Part shown: in pieces, positions 11,801-21,916 of the stretch
How the letters are laid out: each line of letters opens with the position of its first letter
Position numbering within the stretch: position 1 is the stretch's first letter
From: Volutella citrinella
Lineage: Eukaryota > Ascomycota > Sordariomycetes > Hypocreales > Nectriaceae
Direction: 5' to 3'
Assembly (NCBI GenBank): GCA_034401135.1
Contig: JAWZSP010000006.1
Coordinates: forward strand, 3,782,001 to 3,846,000
Length of the DNA stretch: 64,000 bases
Position numbers and translations under genes: made by a program
The notes under the pieces: generated by a model
Seen by the model: only the letters and a program-made list of their open reading frames with translations
The model's database searches: none
Told to the model about the DNA's origin: nothing

Positions 11801-14800
11801 GATGGATGGATGGGATGGGCTTCGCTGGCAAGGCAGGCTGGCTGTGCGGCGCCCCCTCCCTGGGCGCTGTGCTCTGCTGGAACTGTGCAACCCCCCAAGG
11901 TATGCGCTGTTCGACGTATCCGATGTCGTCGGACACGCACTCAGCGGGCGAACCAGCGCGCGCCGTCCGTCACTTGATCGTACGGCCTTTTTGCCCCATG
12001 GCCATGGCCATGCCCAGTTGCGCCAAGCGCGTGGTGATTTGGCAGCGGCTCCTCCCACCCCACCGCGACCCTTCGAAACGACTGATTCCTGTTTCCTGAT
12101 TCCTGAATGGATGGACAAGATTGATGGTCGATTGGCGAGATGTAATGTCGCGTTGGCCCGCTCCTAAAGTGGAACCGAAGATGGATCCCCGGACATGAGC
12201 ATTACCGCATTGCCTTTACTGTCAGAAAAAACAGAGCATTGGCATGATCCGATGAGCTGATCGCCATATTTTTACAAGAGCCCAGGACCAGGGTGCCACA
12301 GCTCTCGCTCGACCGCTTTGATGGGCACGGCAATTTACCCGATACGATCTGGACGAATGACCCCGAAAGAAGCGCCAAAGGTCTCCGGCGCCGTGTTAGC
12401 TGCGGGCGCGAACGGAGAACAGATGATGACATCTCATCTGAATCCCCAACCCACGACGGTGGCGGGCTAAGTTTTGCTTTTTTTCTCGCCGTGGCGGTTC
12501 TGCACCCTGGATTGGTCCGTCGGGTCAATATGCAACAGCTAAAAGACGATACGGTATCCGTGGGCTCCCTTGGCTCCGTCGTCTCCTGCAGGGTTGGCAA
12601 TCTATTCGATGGCTCAGAAAGAGTCAGTGCGGAGCTGCAACCTGTCTGGAACCCAGGATGTCGTTGCTTCTGCATTCCCCCGGGGCAGGAGATTCCACCA
12701 GCCGAGCTACGCAAGCCACCGCCGATGAACAATGACGTCGTGGCCGTGCTGGCAGACGCTTTAGCCATCGCCAGCTCCATGCAGGCCTGGCTAAGATGGA
12801 GCTCCTGGCTAGCTGAAGCAAGCGAGGGAATCGGCCGAGCCGCGGCAGTTGACAGAGTTGCCCCGAAACGAGGGATGCGGCATGTAATAATTCGAGCCTC
12901 CTGTTGGTCTGTCTGGCATTCGTCGTATCACAATCATGCCGTAACACGCTGGCCAGGCGGGACATTCCTGCTTCAACCACTCACCATAAGCCGCCGCCGC
13001 CAGGACTTTTGCGTGTAATGCTTGCCTCGCCGGTGTAGTTGCTTGCATGTGCGGGCATTGTATTGGAATTTGCACAGCCTCCATCTGCCCGCCACATCGG
13101 GCGTCAAGGCAGACAGCCGCAGACATGGAGGCTGTCTGCCTTTTTTCCAAAACTTGCACGACACGCACCACGGACATCTTGGCCGTTCCGGTCCCGTGGC
13201 TGCCGAGCCCGTAGAGTGTGGTACGGCGCGTCACCCAATCTCACAAGCCCAAACTGCAAACTGTAACCGGGCGTCGAGGACAAGGGTCATTGTCTCAGTG
13301 GGGGGCTCGCTGGAAAGCGCCGTCACAGCCCCGGCCTCCAGCGGACATTGACAGAAATGGGCGCAAAAAGGTGCTGATGCTAGGAGTGATGGTGTCTGCC
13401 AGGACCTGTGACGCAGTGCCCGTCGTGCGGCTTTACGCCTGCACATGCGCCGGACAGGCGGTCAGGTCGGTTGAGAGCTGGAAATAGGTTGATTATTGGA
13501 GCCCATCGCCCAAGAAGGGCATGGTATAGGCCAACAACCGTTGATGCAGGCCCACCTGGCCTCGGGATGGGATTGATGTGTCCGTATCACTGCACTTGTT
13601 CGTAACGGATGGTCAGGCCCGGAGCCGAGAGGCCAGCTTGATCAGTGGCCAGCCTGGTTTGGATTTTGGGTGGGAACGTCAGCATCTCGTTCAGGCTAGA
13701 GGCTAGCGGTGCAACATGGCACAGTAATTACTGGACAGTACAACCTCGCTCGGGCGGCGCCATACCTCTGCCTGGCAGCGGAAGGGATGGTCCTAGTTGG
13801 AATTATGCCTGCAGTCAGCGGGCTGTCATTCCCTTCCAGGCTCCAAACCAAGCGCCCATCGCGATTGCCATTACGGTGCTCGGCCCATACGTACGTACGT
13901 ACCTGCCTAGCTCCCGCCGTCACCCCCCCGAAACAGCACCCACTCACCCTCTTACACCATCCTGTCAGTTGCGCATTCGCTTCCATTTTCAACCACCAAG
14001 GCTTTTCCTGAACGCCGCCAAGCTTGCCCGCTTTGAACGACCGAACCGCCCAGCTTCCATAGTCATCTGCACAGACGCGAGAAGGGCGGTGCCTCCCTGA
14101 CGGCTGACGAACAGATAGCCCGGCAGTCGCCGCCTACCTGCTCGCTCGAGTCCTGGGGCGGGCGTCTCCTCTTGCATCAACAAGCAATATAGAAAGCCGC
14201 CGCCCACAGACCGACTTGGGGCTCTGTCACCTGTCGCTCATCACAAATCATCTGCGGCTAAGCTCCATCGCTGACCATCTTTGATCAGCTCTGCACAGTA
14301 CCGCATTGCGGCGCAACGCGTTGCTCTTGCGTCCTGCTCTGCTGGGCACACCACCCTGCGTGCGCTGGGACTTGGCACCTTCCCTCCTCTCTTCTCTCGC
14401 ACCCATCCCCCATTACGTCGCCCATCCACACCCACACCACCTCAGAGGCTCCAACGCCAACACCCACACCCAACCCACATCCTCGCTCCGGCTCCACTGC
14501 GCTCCCACCACGGCGGCGCTACAGATGCACCACCCTTGCTCCCCTGCTCGTGCAAGTGGAGCGTCTTGAAGCCTCGTCCTTGAACCAGTGGCTCTCTGCC
14601 GCTCGTCGCATCCAGGATTGCTATTAATCCACACCTGTCGCCAACTCACCACGTCGTGACGTTCTCCCTTCTGTTTCCCCATCGTCTTCCTCGACACCAA
14701 ACCGACTTCCAAACCACTCTGCTAGTATACCTATTACTAGTAGTAACTAAATCGCACCAGTCGCCTACATCTGGGGCTGTATCATCTGCTGGACACGACG

Positions 14801-15033
14801 CTCTGGACCCGAATCATAAGTTGGGCATCCAGGCATATCATTCACTCCCACTGAGATCTCTCCATCCACCACATCGCCGCCCAACCTGCCACGCTGTTGG
14901 GTACCAGGCCATCCTTACCTACCTTCCACTCCTTGCAGTGCCTCTCATCCAATCTTCTCCCTCGCCTCACACGCTTGTTCGCAACACCGCATCTCCACAA
15001 CGGCCGCCATAGACGCTGAAATAGAGTACGAGA
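8818..15033. other. Long divergent intergenic region (6.2 kb)
   Basis: This lies between the divergent starts of Yos9 (minus) and the C2H2 regulator (plus). No open frame here is convincing; the largest (12293-13018 plus and 12202-12780 minus) overlap antisense to each other and resemble nothing known. The last 800 bp before 15034 is C/T-rich, as in long fungal 5' leaders. It contains short ATG frames, for example 14524-14568 encoding 14 residues, which would act as upstream ORFs if the transcript starts before them. A short (ACGT)n run lies at about 13888-13903. Confidence 0.55.
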
Positions 15034-17063
15034 ATGGATATACAGCGCGATCCGAACGAGCTTCAACGTCAGCTTGAACAAGCCAACGCCAAGAATGCCC
15101 AGCTCCTAAACTACATTCAACAGCAGTGGACCCTCAACGCTGCGCAGCAACTCAACGTCGCCACAGATTCATACATCCCCGCCCAGCTCGCTCACAATGC
15201 CATCCCCAACCCTTCACGGAGTAGCGCTCTGGCTCGAAGCAAATCGACCATCAGCTATCCTACCCAAATCACCCCTTCCACTATTGTAAAGCTTCCCTCT
15301 TTCCTACTTCTGCGCCCGAAACTAACATTTTCCACCAGGACCGCGATATGAGGTCCGTCCCGCTGCAGGCTCACAAGCGTCAAAGGAGGGCCTTCTCGCA
15401 ACAGTCCACTCCTGCTCAGCCCATGGCCCGCAGCGTGTCAAATCGTTCCGAGTCCAACAGCACACCCTTCATTCAGACTGGCCCCATCGCACCCCTCAAC
15501 ACCTCCACACCAGCCTCTATTTCCCGATTCTACACTTCTCATGATGAGCCCGCAGACCAGTCTTTACTCGAGAGTGGTATTAGCCAGCGTCTCCCGAGTG
15601 TGCAAGAGGATGGCCCCCTCAACGGCGTCGGCATGAATCCCGGCGACTTCCTGGCCCACTGGGATGTATCGCAAACCGCCCTGATGCAGGATATGCAAGC
15701 CTTCCAGCGACCGGGCATTCCCTCTCATGGCAACTACATGACGCAATTTCCCTCGGCCTGCCCGTCAATGGTTTCCGGGTCGTCTGCGCAAGAGAACGGA
15801 AGCCCACTCACCCGCCAGAACAGCTCATTCGACAACATGAGTGCTGACATGTCTCGTCTTGCGTCAACGCAGTCGCAGTCCATGGAACAGTTCTTCGCCC
15901 AGGAATCCTTCTCCAGTGCAAACCTGAATGGCAAGCGCATCTCTGACCAAGCGCTCCTTGGTCTAGGTGCCAGTCTGCCTCATACTTCGCCGCACCAGTA
16001 TGCCATGGCTCAAAATGGCAACGCTCTTCTGTCGTCGCCAGACTCGGCTGGCATGGAGCGGTCCATTTCAGCCACGAGCATGACAAGCGTGAAGTCCAGC
16101 GCGTCCAACTTAGAACGACGTGCCAAGGAAGCGCGCGAGCGAATCCTTCAAGCAGGCAAGGCCACTATTGCTCCCAGGCCGCAGGATGAGGCTGCCAAGT
16201 CATCTCCCAATCCCGCCGCGACCAAGAAGGAGGCCAAGGTGCCCATGCACAAGAGCAACTACCAGCGCCCAAAGCATCCGAAGGTTCACTGCACTCTATG
16301 CGATGAGCACCCTGAAGGCTTCCGTGGCGAGCACGAATTGCGCCGACACGTGAACGCCAAGCATGAAGGCATTGTCAAGAAGTTTGTATGCCGTGACCCC
16401 GCGACTGCTGGTATCGTGTCTGAGGTCCACGCTATCCACCCGCTGAGTAAGTGCAAAGCGTGCGTTGCCGGCAAGGAGTACGGTGCATACTACAATGCCG
16501 CCGCCCATCTTCGGCGTACGCACTTCAAGCCAAAGAGTCTGCGCGGCAAGAAGGGCGGTGTTGACGAAAAGCGTGGTGGTAAGGGTGGCGGTGACTGGCC
16601 TCCGATGCAGGTCCTCAAGCTGTGGTTTGAGGAAAAGCTTGTCCAGGTCGATCAACAAGATTCCCTGAATGCCGATGACGAGGCTGACGAGGATGCCGCG
16701 GATGCGGACGCGGACATGGCCGATGTGTGCGCAGACCCGAACATGGAGGTGTACAATGGCATGGGCAGTGGCATGGGGTCGTTCGACCTGCCTGGTAGCT
16801 TTGACCTCAGTGTCGATGCCGTAAACGCCAACAGCATGCTCAATGTCAGCGCACATGGCCTGCCACTCTCCGCGCCCATCTCCTCGGCCTCCAACAGCTT
16901 CACCTATTCCCCCTTTACCGATGCCTCCCCACTTGACAGCTTAGGCGGTGATTATTCCTTCTCCGACGAGGGACTATCGACGTATAGCTCAAACGCAAAT
17001 ACCGTCACCCCCGCAATGTTCCAAGACATGTCACAACTGGGAGACGATATGTGGTCCAACTGA
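15034..17063 (+). CDS. C2H2 zinc-finger transcription regulator (key-lime-pathogenicity/KLAP1-like)
   Basis: Exons 15034-15285 and 15339-17063 give 658 aa; intron 15286-15338 (53 nt) has a GTAAAG donor, an ACTAAC branch site and a CAG acceptor. The N-terminus (about residues 8-35) is a short Gln/Asn-rich helical segment. The middle is Ser/Gln-rich and probably disordered. A C2H2 finger starts near residue 402 ([11 protein letters not shown]...[10 protein letters not shown]). A second Cys/His block follows about 50 residues later (KCKAC...AHLRRTH). After a Lys/Gly-rich basic stretch comes an acidic Asp/Ala run and a Ser-rich C-terminus suitable for activation. The arrangement matches a fungal regulator family often annotated as key lime pathogenicity protein after Colletotrichum KLAP1; that name is from memory. 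Nuclear DNA binding is inferred; targets are unknown. Confidence 0.85.
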
Positions 17064-18282
17064 AGTCGGATCGTTCCACATTAGCCATGGGCCCTCCCAG
17101 CTGCGATCATCTTTTTCTTGGTTCTCGTCGGGCTCCTCCTACTGCTGTCGTCTTCCACCAGTACATGCTCTCGTCGCGAGACGGAGCATATCCACCCACC
17201 AAAGGGATGAGTGACGAGAAAGAAAAAGAATGAAAACCCACCAAAAAAAATTCGCTTGCAAGCAATCTGATGAGATTCAAGAGCTCGACGTCACCGTCGA
17301 GTAACATCACTCGTTGTTACTGCCATACTTGGCCATGCCAGCGCACTCTTGAGCTGCGTGTGGTCAAGTAGGGCTGAGGTCACCCCGCGGCTAATGTGAT
17401 CGACCTACTTACCCTTCTTTATTTCAATATTTTCCCGACAACTTGATCTGTTGAATGATTTTCCTATTACGGCGTTACTCTCTTGGGCTGTATACTGAGT
17501 GTGTTTATACTCCCTTGGAACTGGTGGAGATACGTTCAACCCTCACCGATGGCCCCTTGGTTGGGGCCACGACAAGAAAACTGAGCCATTCGCGGCCAGT
17601 ATACGTTTACAACGCGATCGAAAGTGCTTCAGTCGCGCGGTCTTAATGGACGGGAGTCGGTAGACTATCCCGAGGCTTTCTGGAAGAGAAAGAAAGGCGT
17701 GGACAGGCGCAGTCCATGGTTACTATATGTATATGATGTCAACTTCCGCAAGGAGTTGTAATTCTACGAAGCCGGCGTTTTGGGACATTGATTTCGGTTG
17801 CAGTCTGCTGTCCTGGCGATAGCGTCTGTTGCATATCAGCTGCATCTGCATGGTTGGGCGTCACAGCATTGGGCACAGCATTAGGAATTTGGGGTCATAG
17901 AAGGATCATTGGCAAAACCAAGACGAGTTTGCGAAGGTAGAGGAGGTGACTTTTCAGGGAAAGGGAAACATTGGGGAGGCGGCCAACGTCGCTCGGTTGG
18001 AACAATACTGAGCGGGAGACGGATTTGGTTCACCTTGGCTAGATGGCGGCTCGAGGCGTGAGAGTCGGGAGCCTTAATCTAGTGTGCTGGAATACGCACG
18101 CACAATTGTCCACCCTGCACACACTTTTCATGCTACCAGTGAATTCTATGCGCTTGCATCGTGATAGGTGGTGGTCTGATGGTCTTGATGGGATTCATTA
18201 TATTCTCATGGTCACGTTATCTGCGTCTTGGGTATTCCTTCCGCTCGCTATGCAGCACATGCAATGCAACGATTGTGACGCC
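17064..18282. other. Intergenic between convergent genes (1.2 kb)
   Basis: This holds the 3' flanks of the C2H2 regulator (plus) and of PSF3 (minus). A 7-bp inverted repeat (TGGCCCC ... GGGGCCA) starts at 17550 and could form a hairpin in the regulator's 3' UTR. I see no gene. Confidence 0.5.
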
Positions 18283-18880
18283 TCAGGCCTTCTTGACCTT
18301 GTCCGCCCACTCCTTGGCACCCTTGATACCCTCGTGGCTCTTGCGGAACAGGGCGCGCTCCCACTCGTCGAGGCCGCGCAGGAACTCCTCGCCCTGGCCG
18401 CCGACGCCCTCGTCTGCCTTGCGGGCGTGCAGGCCGACGTCGGTGGCGCGGACGACGTAGGTGCGGCGCAGCAGGGCGGCGAGCTCGCGCTCGTCAAAGA
18501 GGTCGAGCATGCGGACGCCGAGGCCGTAGAAGTGGGCGGCCTGGTCGCGCAGGGCGACGGAGCGCGGGTCGGCGTGCAGGGCGGCGACGACGGGGTCGAC
18601 GAGGGAGGGGGGAAGGTTGAGGGTGATGGGCGGGCCGGTGTCTTCGCCGGTGGACGCGAGGGCGAGCATCTCGGCGAGCCAGAGGGGGAGCGACAGCGCG
18701 GTGCCGGCCTTGAGGCCCGTGGTCGAGTTGTCGAGGTGGCCGAGGTAGGGCACGTCGAAGTTGAACTGGCATGGGACTTTCTGTAGAGCGGGTGTGGGTT
18801 AGATTGGGCCGGGGGGGGCTGGAATATGCTGCGCGTACCTCGGCGTCTGTCAGGATCGCGTCGATATCGTAGTACGACAT
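18283..18880 (-). CDS. PSF3: DNA replication complex GINS subunit Psf3
   Basis: Exons 18880-18839 and 18780-18283 give 179 aa; intron 18781-18838 (58 nt) has a GTACGC donor and an acceptor reading CTACAG. The first exon encodes only 14 residues (MSYYDIDAILTDAE). The second continues with KVPCQFNFDVPYLGHLD, which is the classic Psf3 N-terminal block. The length fits the family (about 180-200 aa). The GINS tetramer (Sld5-Psf1-Psf2-Psf3) joins Cdc45 and Mcm2-7 in the replicative CMG helicase, in the nucleus. The exon has strongly GC-biased third positions, like the pseudokinase gene and unlike the SDR next door. The short first exon is easily missed; without it the frame would appear to begin downstream at a GTG. 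Confidence 0.93.
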
Positions 18881-19296
18881 GCTGGGCGAGCTGGGCCAGA
18901 CCGGGAGCCCTGGGGATGGGTTGAAGTTGTGGTTCTGGTGGTGGAGGGTTTAAGTGGTGGTGATGGTGGGGCAGAGACGCGCCTTGGTGGTTGCGACCCG
19001 CGACGGATGACGGAAGGGGTGCTCGTGCCAAGTACCCTAGACCAACGCCTCAAGCCTGGACTCATCGACTCTACTAGTTCAACCACTGTAATGGTCGCCG
19101 TCTTGCAAATATATTTTCACCGAATAATTGTGAGGCGGTAGAATGGGTGATACAATTAGGGGGGAGAAAGTCGCATAGGGTGAGGATTGTATTGTGTGAA
19201 GGCTTCTTCTGTGTACTTGCACCCTCTGCTCCCTCCAAACTCCGCGCACAGAACCACGAGGGATAGCATATGGCGCATTGAAATGAAATGGCGAGA
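18881..19296. other. PSF3 upstream region / SDR 3' flank
   Basis: About 416 bp between two minus-strand genes. It should carry the PSF3 promoter and the SDR 3' UTR. I see no TATA box or open gene. Confidence 0.5.
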
Positions 19297-20307
19297 TCAA
19301 CGTTGACCCAATATATGCCTCTTTGAACTCCGGACAAACTCTTGCGCCCAAGTGGGGAATCCACGTACAACAGAGGCGATGGCGAGACGACCAGGCAGAA
19401 AGATTTGGCCACTTTTCCCTCCTAGAATCTGCGATGTGATAGCTTCGGCCACCAAACCGGCGTCCAGCAGAGGGTCTCTGAATCTCCCTTGTCTAGTATG
19501 CTCCTCTAGCAAGGGAGTTCGAACCCAAAAAGGGTGGATTACGCTATCGTGACTGTTTCAGCGCCCAGTTGTTACGATGAGGGGGGAGGCTTTCGCTACT
19601 TACCTTGTTTTTACTCCTGGGGCTGCGTATCTATGCTTCAACTCTTGTGTCAGGCCTTCGTGAAACGAAAGGACAGCCGATTTCGAGCAGCTGTATGAAA
19701 CGTTGCTTGCGATGGTAACGAAACTGGCCATACTGGCAATAGTGACGACGTGGCCGTGATTTCTCTTGATCATGGCTGGCAGAAACTCCCTGACAATTGT
19801 GAAGTGGGCGATGACATTCACCTCAAAGGTGCGTCGGATTTCGTCGTCGGTTTCCTCCAGCATTGGCTTCAGGGTTGCCACACCCGCATTGTTTACCAAG
19901 ACGGTGGGTTCGCCAACCTCGCGTCGTATGGCTTGGGCAGTGGCCTTGACGGCCTCTGTCGCAGTGACATCCAGCTTGTAGAAGTAAACGTTGGATGGAA
20001 ACGGCGTCGTGGGTGGCCGCAGATCGACAGCCACGACTTTTACGCATTTCTTGGCCAGTTTTCGGGCGACCAGTTCGCCGAGACCACTGCTTCCACCTGT
20101 GATGAGTACAATCTCCTCCCTCCAGTTCCATTCGTTGGCTGTCCAGAGCTGGTTGAGCGACACCTGGTTGAGCACAGAATTCGTTGCACGGAGCGCTATG
20201 TAGGCTGCACCGGCGAGCAAAACGTGCCGGGGTATGTTAGACTTGAGAAGCCGTTGGATGAAGTCATTCCTTAGCTGAGGCGGCAACTTGGCCAGAAGGT
20301 GATCCAT
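19297..20307 (-). CDS. Membrane-anchored short-chain dehydrogenase/reductase (retinol-dehydrogenase/DHRS type)
   Basis: Exons 20307-19604 and 19552-19297 give 319 aa; intron 19553-19603 (51 nt) has a consensus GTAAGT donor and a CAG acceptor and interrupts a Ser codon (AG|T). Residues about 28-47 form a hydrophobic N-terminal segment, suggesting an ER or lipid-droplet membrane anchor. The Rossmann cofactor motif TGGSSGLG is at 70-77, NNAG at 139-142, the catalytic Ser in the IASMAS block at about 192-195, and YSCSK (Tyr205, Lys209) completes the active site. After the junction, IHPFWVRTPL is the usual SDR segment following the catalytic helix. The acidic residue at the end of beta-2 (VVAVDLR) suggests NAD(H) preference. 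The substrate, probably a lipid alcohol or ketone, is not known. Confidence 0.9.
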
Positions 20308-20919
20308 TGCTGTTGAGAAGGTGTTGAACGGAATCGCTCAGACGACAGCTTGTGGAATTCAGTATTGTTCTGAAATCCTGTCGTATCGAAAATGCTCGGA
20401 AGAGGGCGAATGAAGCCCAGACTGAGGAGGCCCTTTTAAACTAAGATGCTGTCTTGGCTGCATGGCATAAGAAGCTGATGTACCGAGGCTCTGTGAGCTG
20501 CCCCTCTTTGGCTACTGGCTGTCGCATTTCAGCCGCAGTGAGATAGCTCGCAAAACTTGCCATGCATATTCGGAAAGGCGGCAGACCAGGCCGGGGCGGA
20601 ACCCCACAGGCACCGGAACCCCGCGAGCACCGGAACGGGCCCACCGGAGGATCGGCACGTCCGAACACTCCGTTTGTATACCTGTGAGAAGGGCCTTGAA
20701 AAACCAACGTTCCGGCAGGAAACTAAACCTGCCGAGGCTCTGCGACGGAAGAGATGCCGAGCTGAGGTTAGTCGCTGTCGTATTTGGCGTAGTGAGATCG
20801 ATCACCCCGCAAACTTGGTTCGCGATCGGGGCGAGCGACAAGCCTCCGCCTGTGCACAGTACAGACTCGCCTGGCGGAGGGTCTCAACCTCCAAACCCTC
20901 CGTTCGTTTACATGTGACA
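20308..20919. other. Intergenic region with a degenerate tandem duplication
   Basis: The region is shared by the divergent SDR (minus) and hydrolase (plus). It contains two imperfect copies of a segment about 250 bp long (20484 to about 20705 and 20733 to about 20945) with shared anchors in the same order; see the repeat entry. No exon able to supply the missing hydrolase N-terminus is visible. Confidence 0.5.
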
Positions 20920-20945
20920 ATGTTCAATAAAACCAACGCCTTGCT
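20484..20945. repeat. Degenerate ~250-bp tandem duplication
   Basis: The two copies share ordered anchors: CGAGGCTCTG (20484 and 20733), TGTCGYATTT (20520 and 20776), AGTGAGAT (20537 and 20791), CGCAAA (near 20549 and 20808), CTCCGTTYGT followed by ACMTGTGA (20668 and 20898), and AAAACCAACG. The offset drifts between 230 and 259 bp, so indels have built up. The second copy runs into the first codons of the hydrolase frame. Confidence 0.55.
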
Positions 20946-21756
20946 GCATTCTTCTGCTCGCTTTATCGCACCCTTCGCTACAGCATTTGCCGCCCAGGGC
21001 TACGCTGCTGTGACGTTTGACTATCTGCATTTCGGCCGCAGCGATGGCCAGCCTCGAAACATCATGTCGATACCCGGCGAACTTCAAGATTTCCGAGATG
21101 TCATCCACTGGGTTCGCCATCAGCAACGTTTCGACTCCGCCCGCATTGCCGTATGGGGCACGAGCTTTGGGGGAATGCACACCACTGCCCTTCTTGCCGA
21201 GGACCACGAGCTTGCTGGCGGCATTGCACAATGCCCTTGCGTCGATGCCGTGGCAGCAGCTCGTCAAGTCCCGTTTTCTCAGTCCATTCGCATGACTTTT
21301 GCAGCCGGATACGACCTTTGGCAGAGCATGCTTGGTCGGGAGCCGCACTATGTTGCTCTGACTGGAGATGGCCTACCGAATTCTGCTCTGGCCCTCATGA
21401 ATGGACCAGAGCCTGTGGAGGGGTGGAAGCGATTGGGGATGGATGAACAGGGGCCTCTAGCAAACAAGATCGCGGCAAGGTCTACGCTGGGGTTTTTAAC
21501 CAATAACCCGTCTCGCGATATTGGTAAAAGTACAAAGCCATATCTTCTCGTTTTGCCCACCTGGGATAACGAGGCGCCACTGGCTGCTGCTGAGAAAGTC
21601 GTAGAGATGGCTCCGCTAGGAGAAGCACTCCGCGTTCCTGGTGGGCACTTTGATCTATACGCTGGGGGCCCTGCATTTGAGCAGAATCTTGCAGGCCAGC
21701 TCGCTTTTCTTGATCGACTTTTCAAGGGGAGCGAGACTGTGGGGGGAACTGTATAA
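20920..21756 (+). CDS. Alpha/beta hydrolase (DltE/dienelactone-hydrolase-like), N-terminally shortened
   Basis: A 278-aa frame from the ATG at 20920. The fold is recognisable from AAQGYAAVTFDYLHFGRSDG onward. The nucleophile elbow is GTSFGG (GxSxG). The candidate acid is in the LPTWDNEAP strand end, and the catalytic His is in VPGGHFDLYAGG near the C-terminus, so the triad is complete. What is missing is the first beta-strand block with the oxyanion-loop HG motif, which in this family lies about 20 residues before the GYAAVTFDY strand. Here that place is taken by sequence belonging to the tandem duplication just upstream. The frame stays open far upstream but without homology. It may be a 5'-truncated pseudogene or may have a first exon I could not find. 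Confidence 0.55.
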   Translation: MFNKTNALLHSSARFIAPFATAFAAQGYAAVTFDYLHFGRSDGQPRNIMSIPGELQDFRDVIHWVRHQQRFDSARIAVWGTSFGGMHTTALLAEDHELAGGIAQCPCVDAVAAARQVPFSQSIRMTFAAGYDLWQSMLGREPHYVALTGDGLPNSALALMNGPEPVEGWKRLGMDEQGPLANKIAARSTLGFLTNNPSRDIGKSTKPYLLVLPTWDNEAPLAAAEKVVEMAPLGEALRVPGGHFDLYAGGPAFEQNLAGQLAFLDRLFKGSETVGGTV

Positions 21757-21916
21757 GTAAAAGGGTAATAGTCATGATAGTTGGATACATGAGCGTTTCA
21801 GGCCTGTTTAGAGCAGAGTACAACCCGTATTGATGGTTTATTCTTGGACATCTTCACTACCGTTGCTTCTATTGTTCTCGTACATAACACTACCAATTCC
21901 TGCTAGAGTACCATGC

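Noticed and set aside
12202..13018. Antisense-overlapping frames of 192 and 241 codons
   Set aside because: They exclude each other and neither shows domain-like sequence.
18198..19031. 277-codon Ser/Pro/Arg-rich frame
   Set aside because: Shadow frame on the same strand as PSF3, caused by its strongly GC-biased codons.
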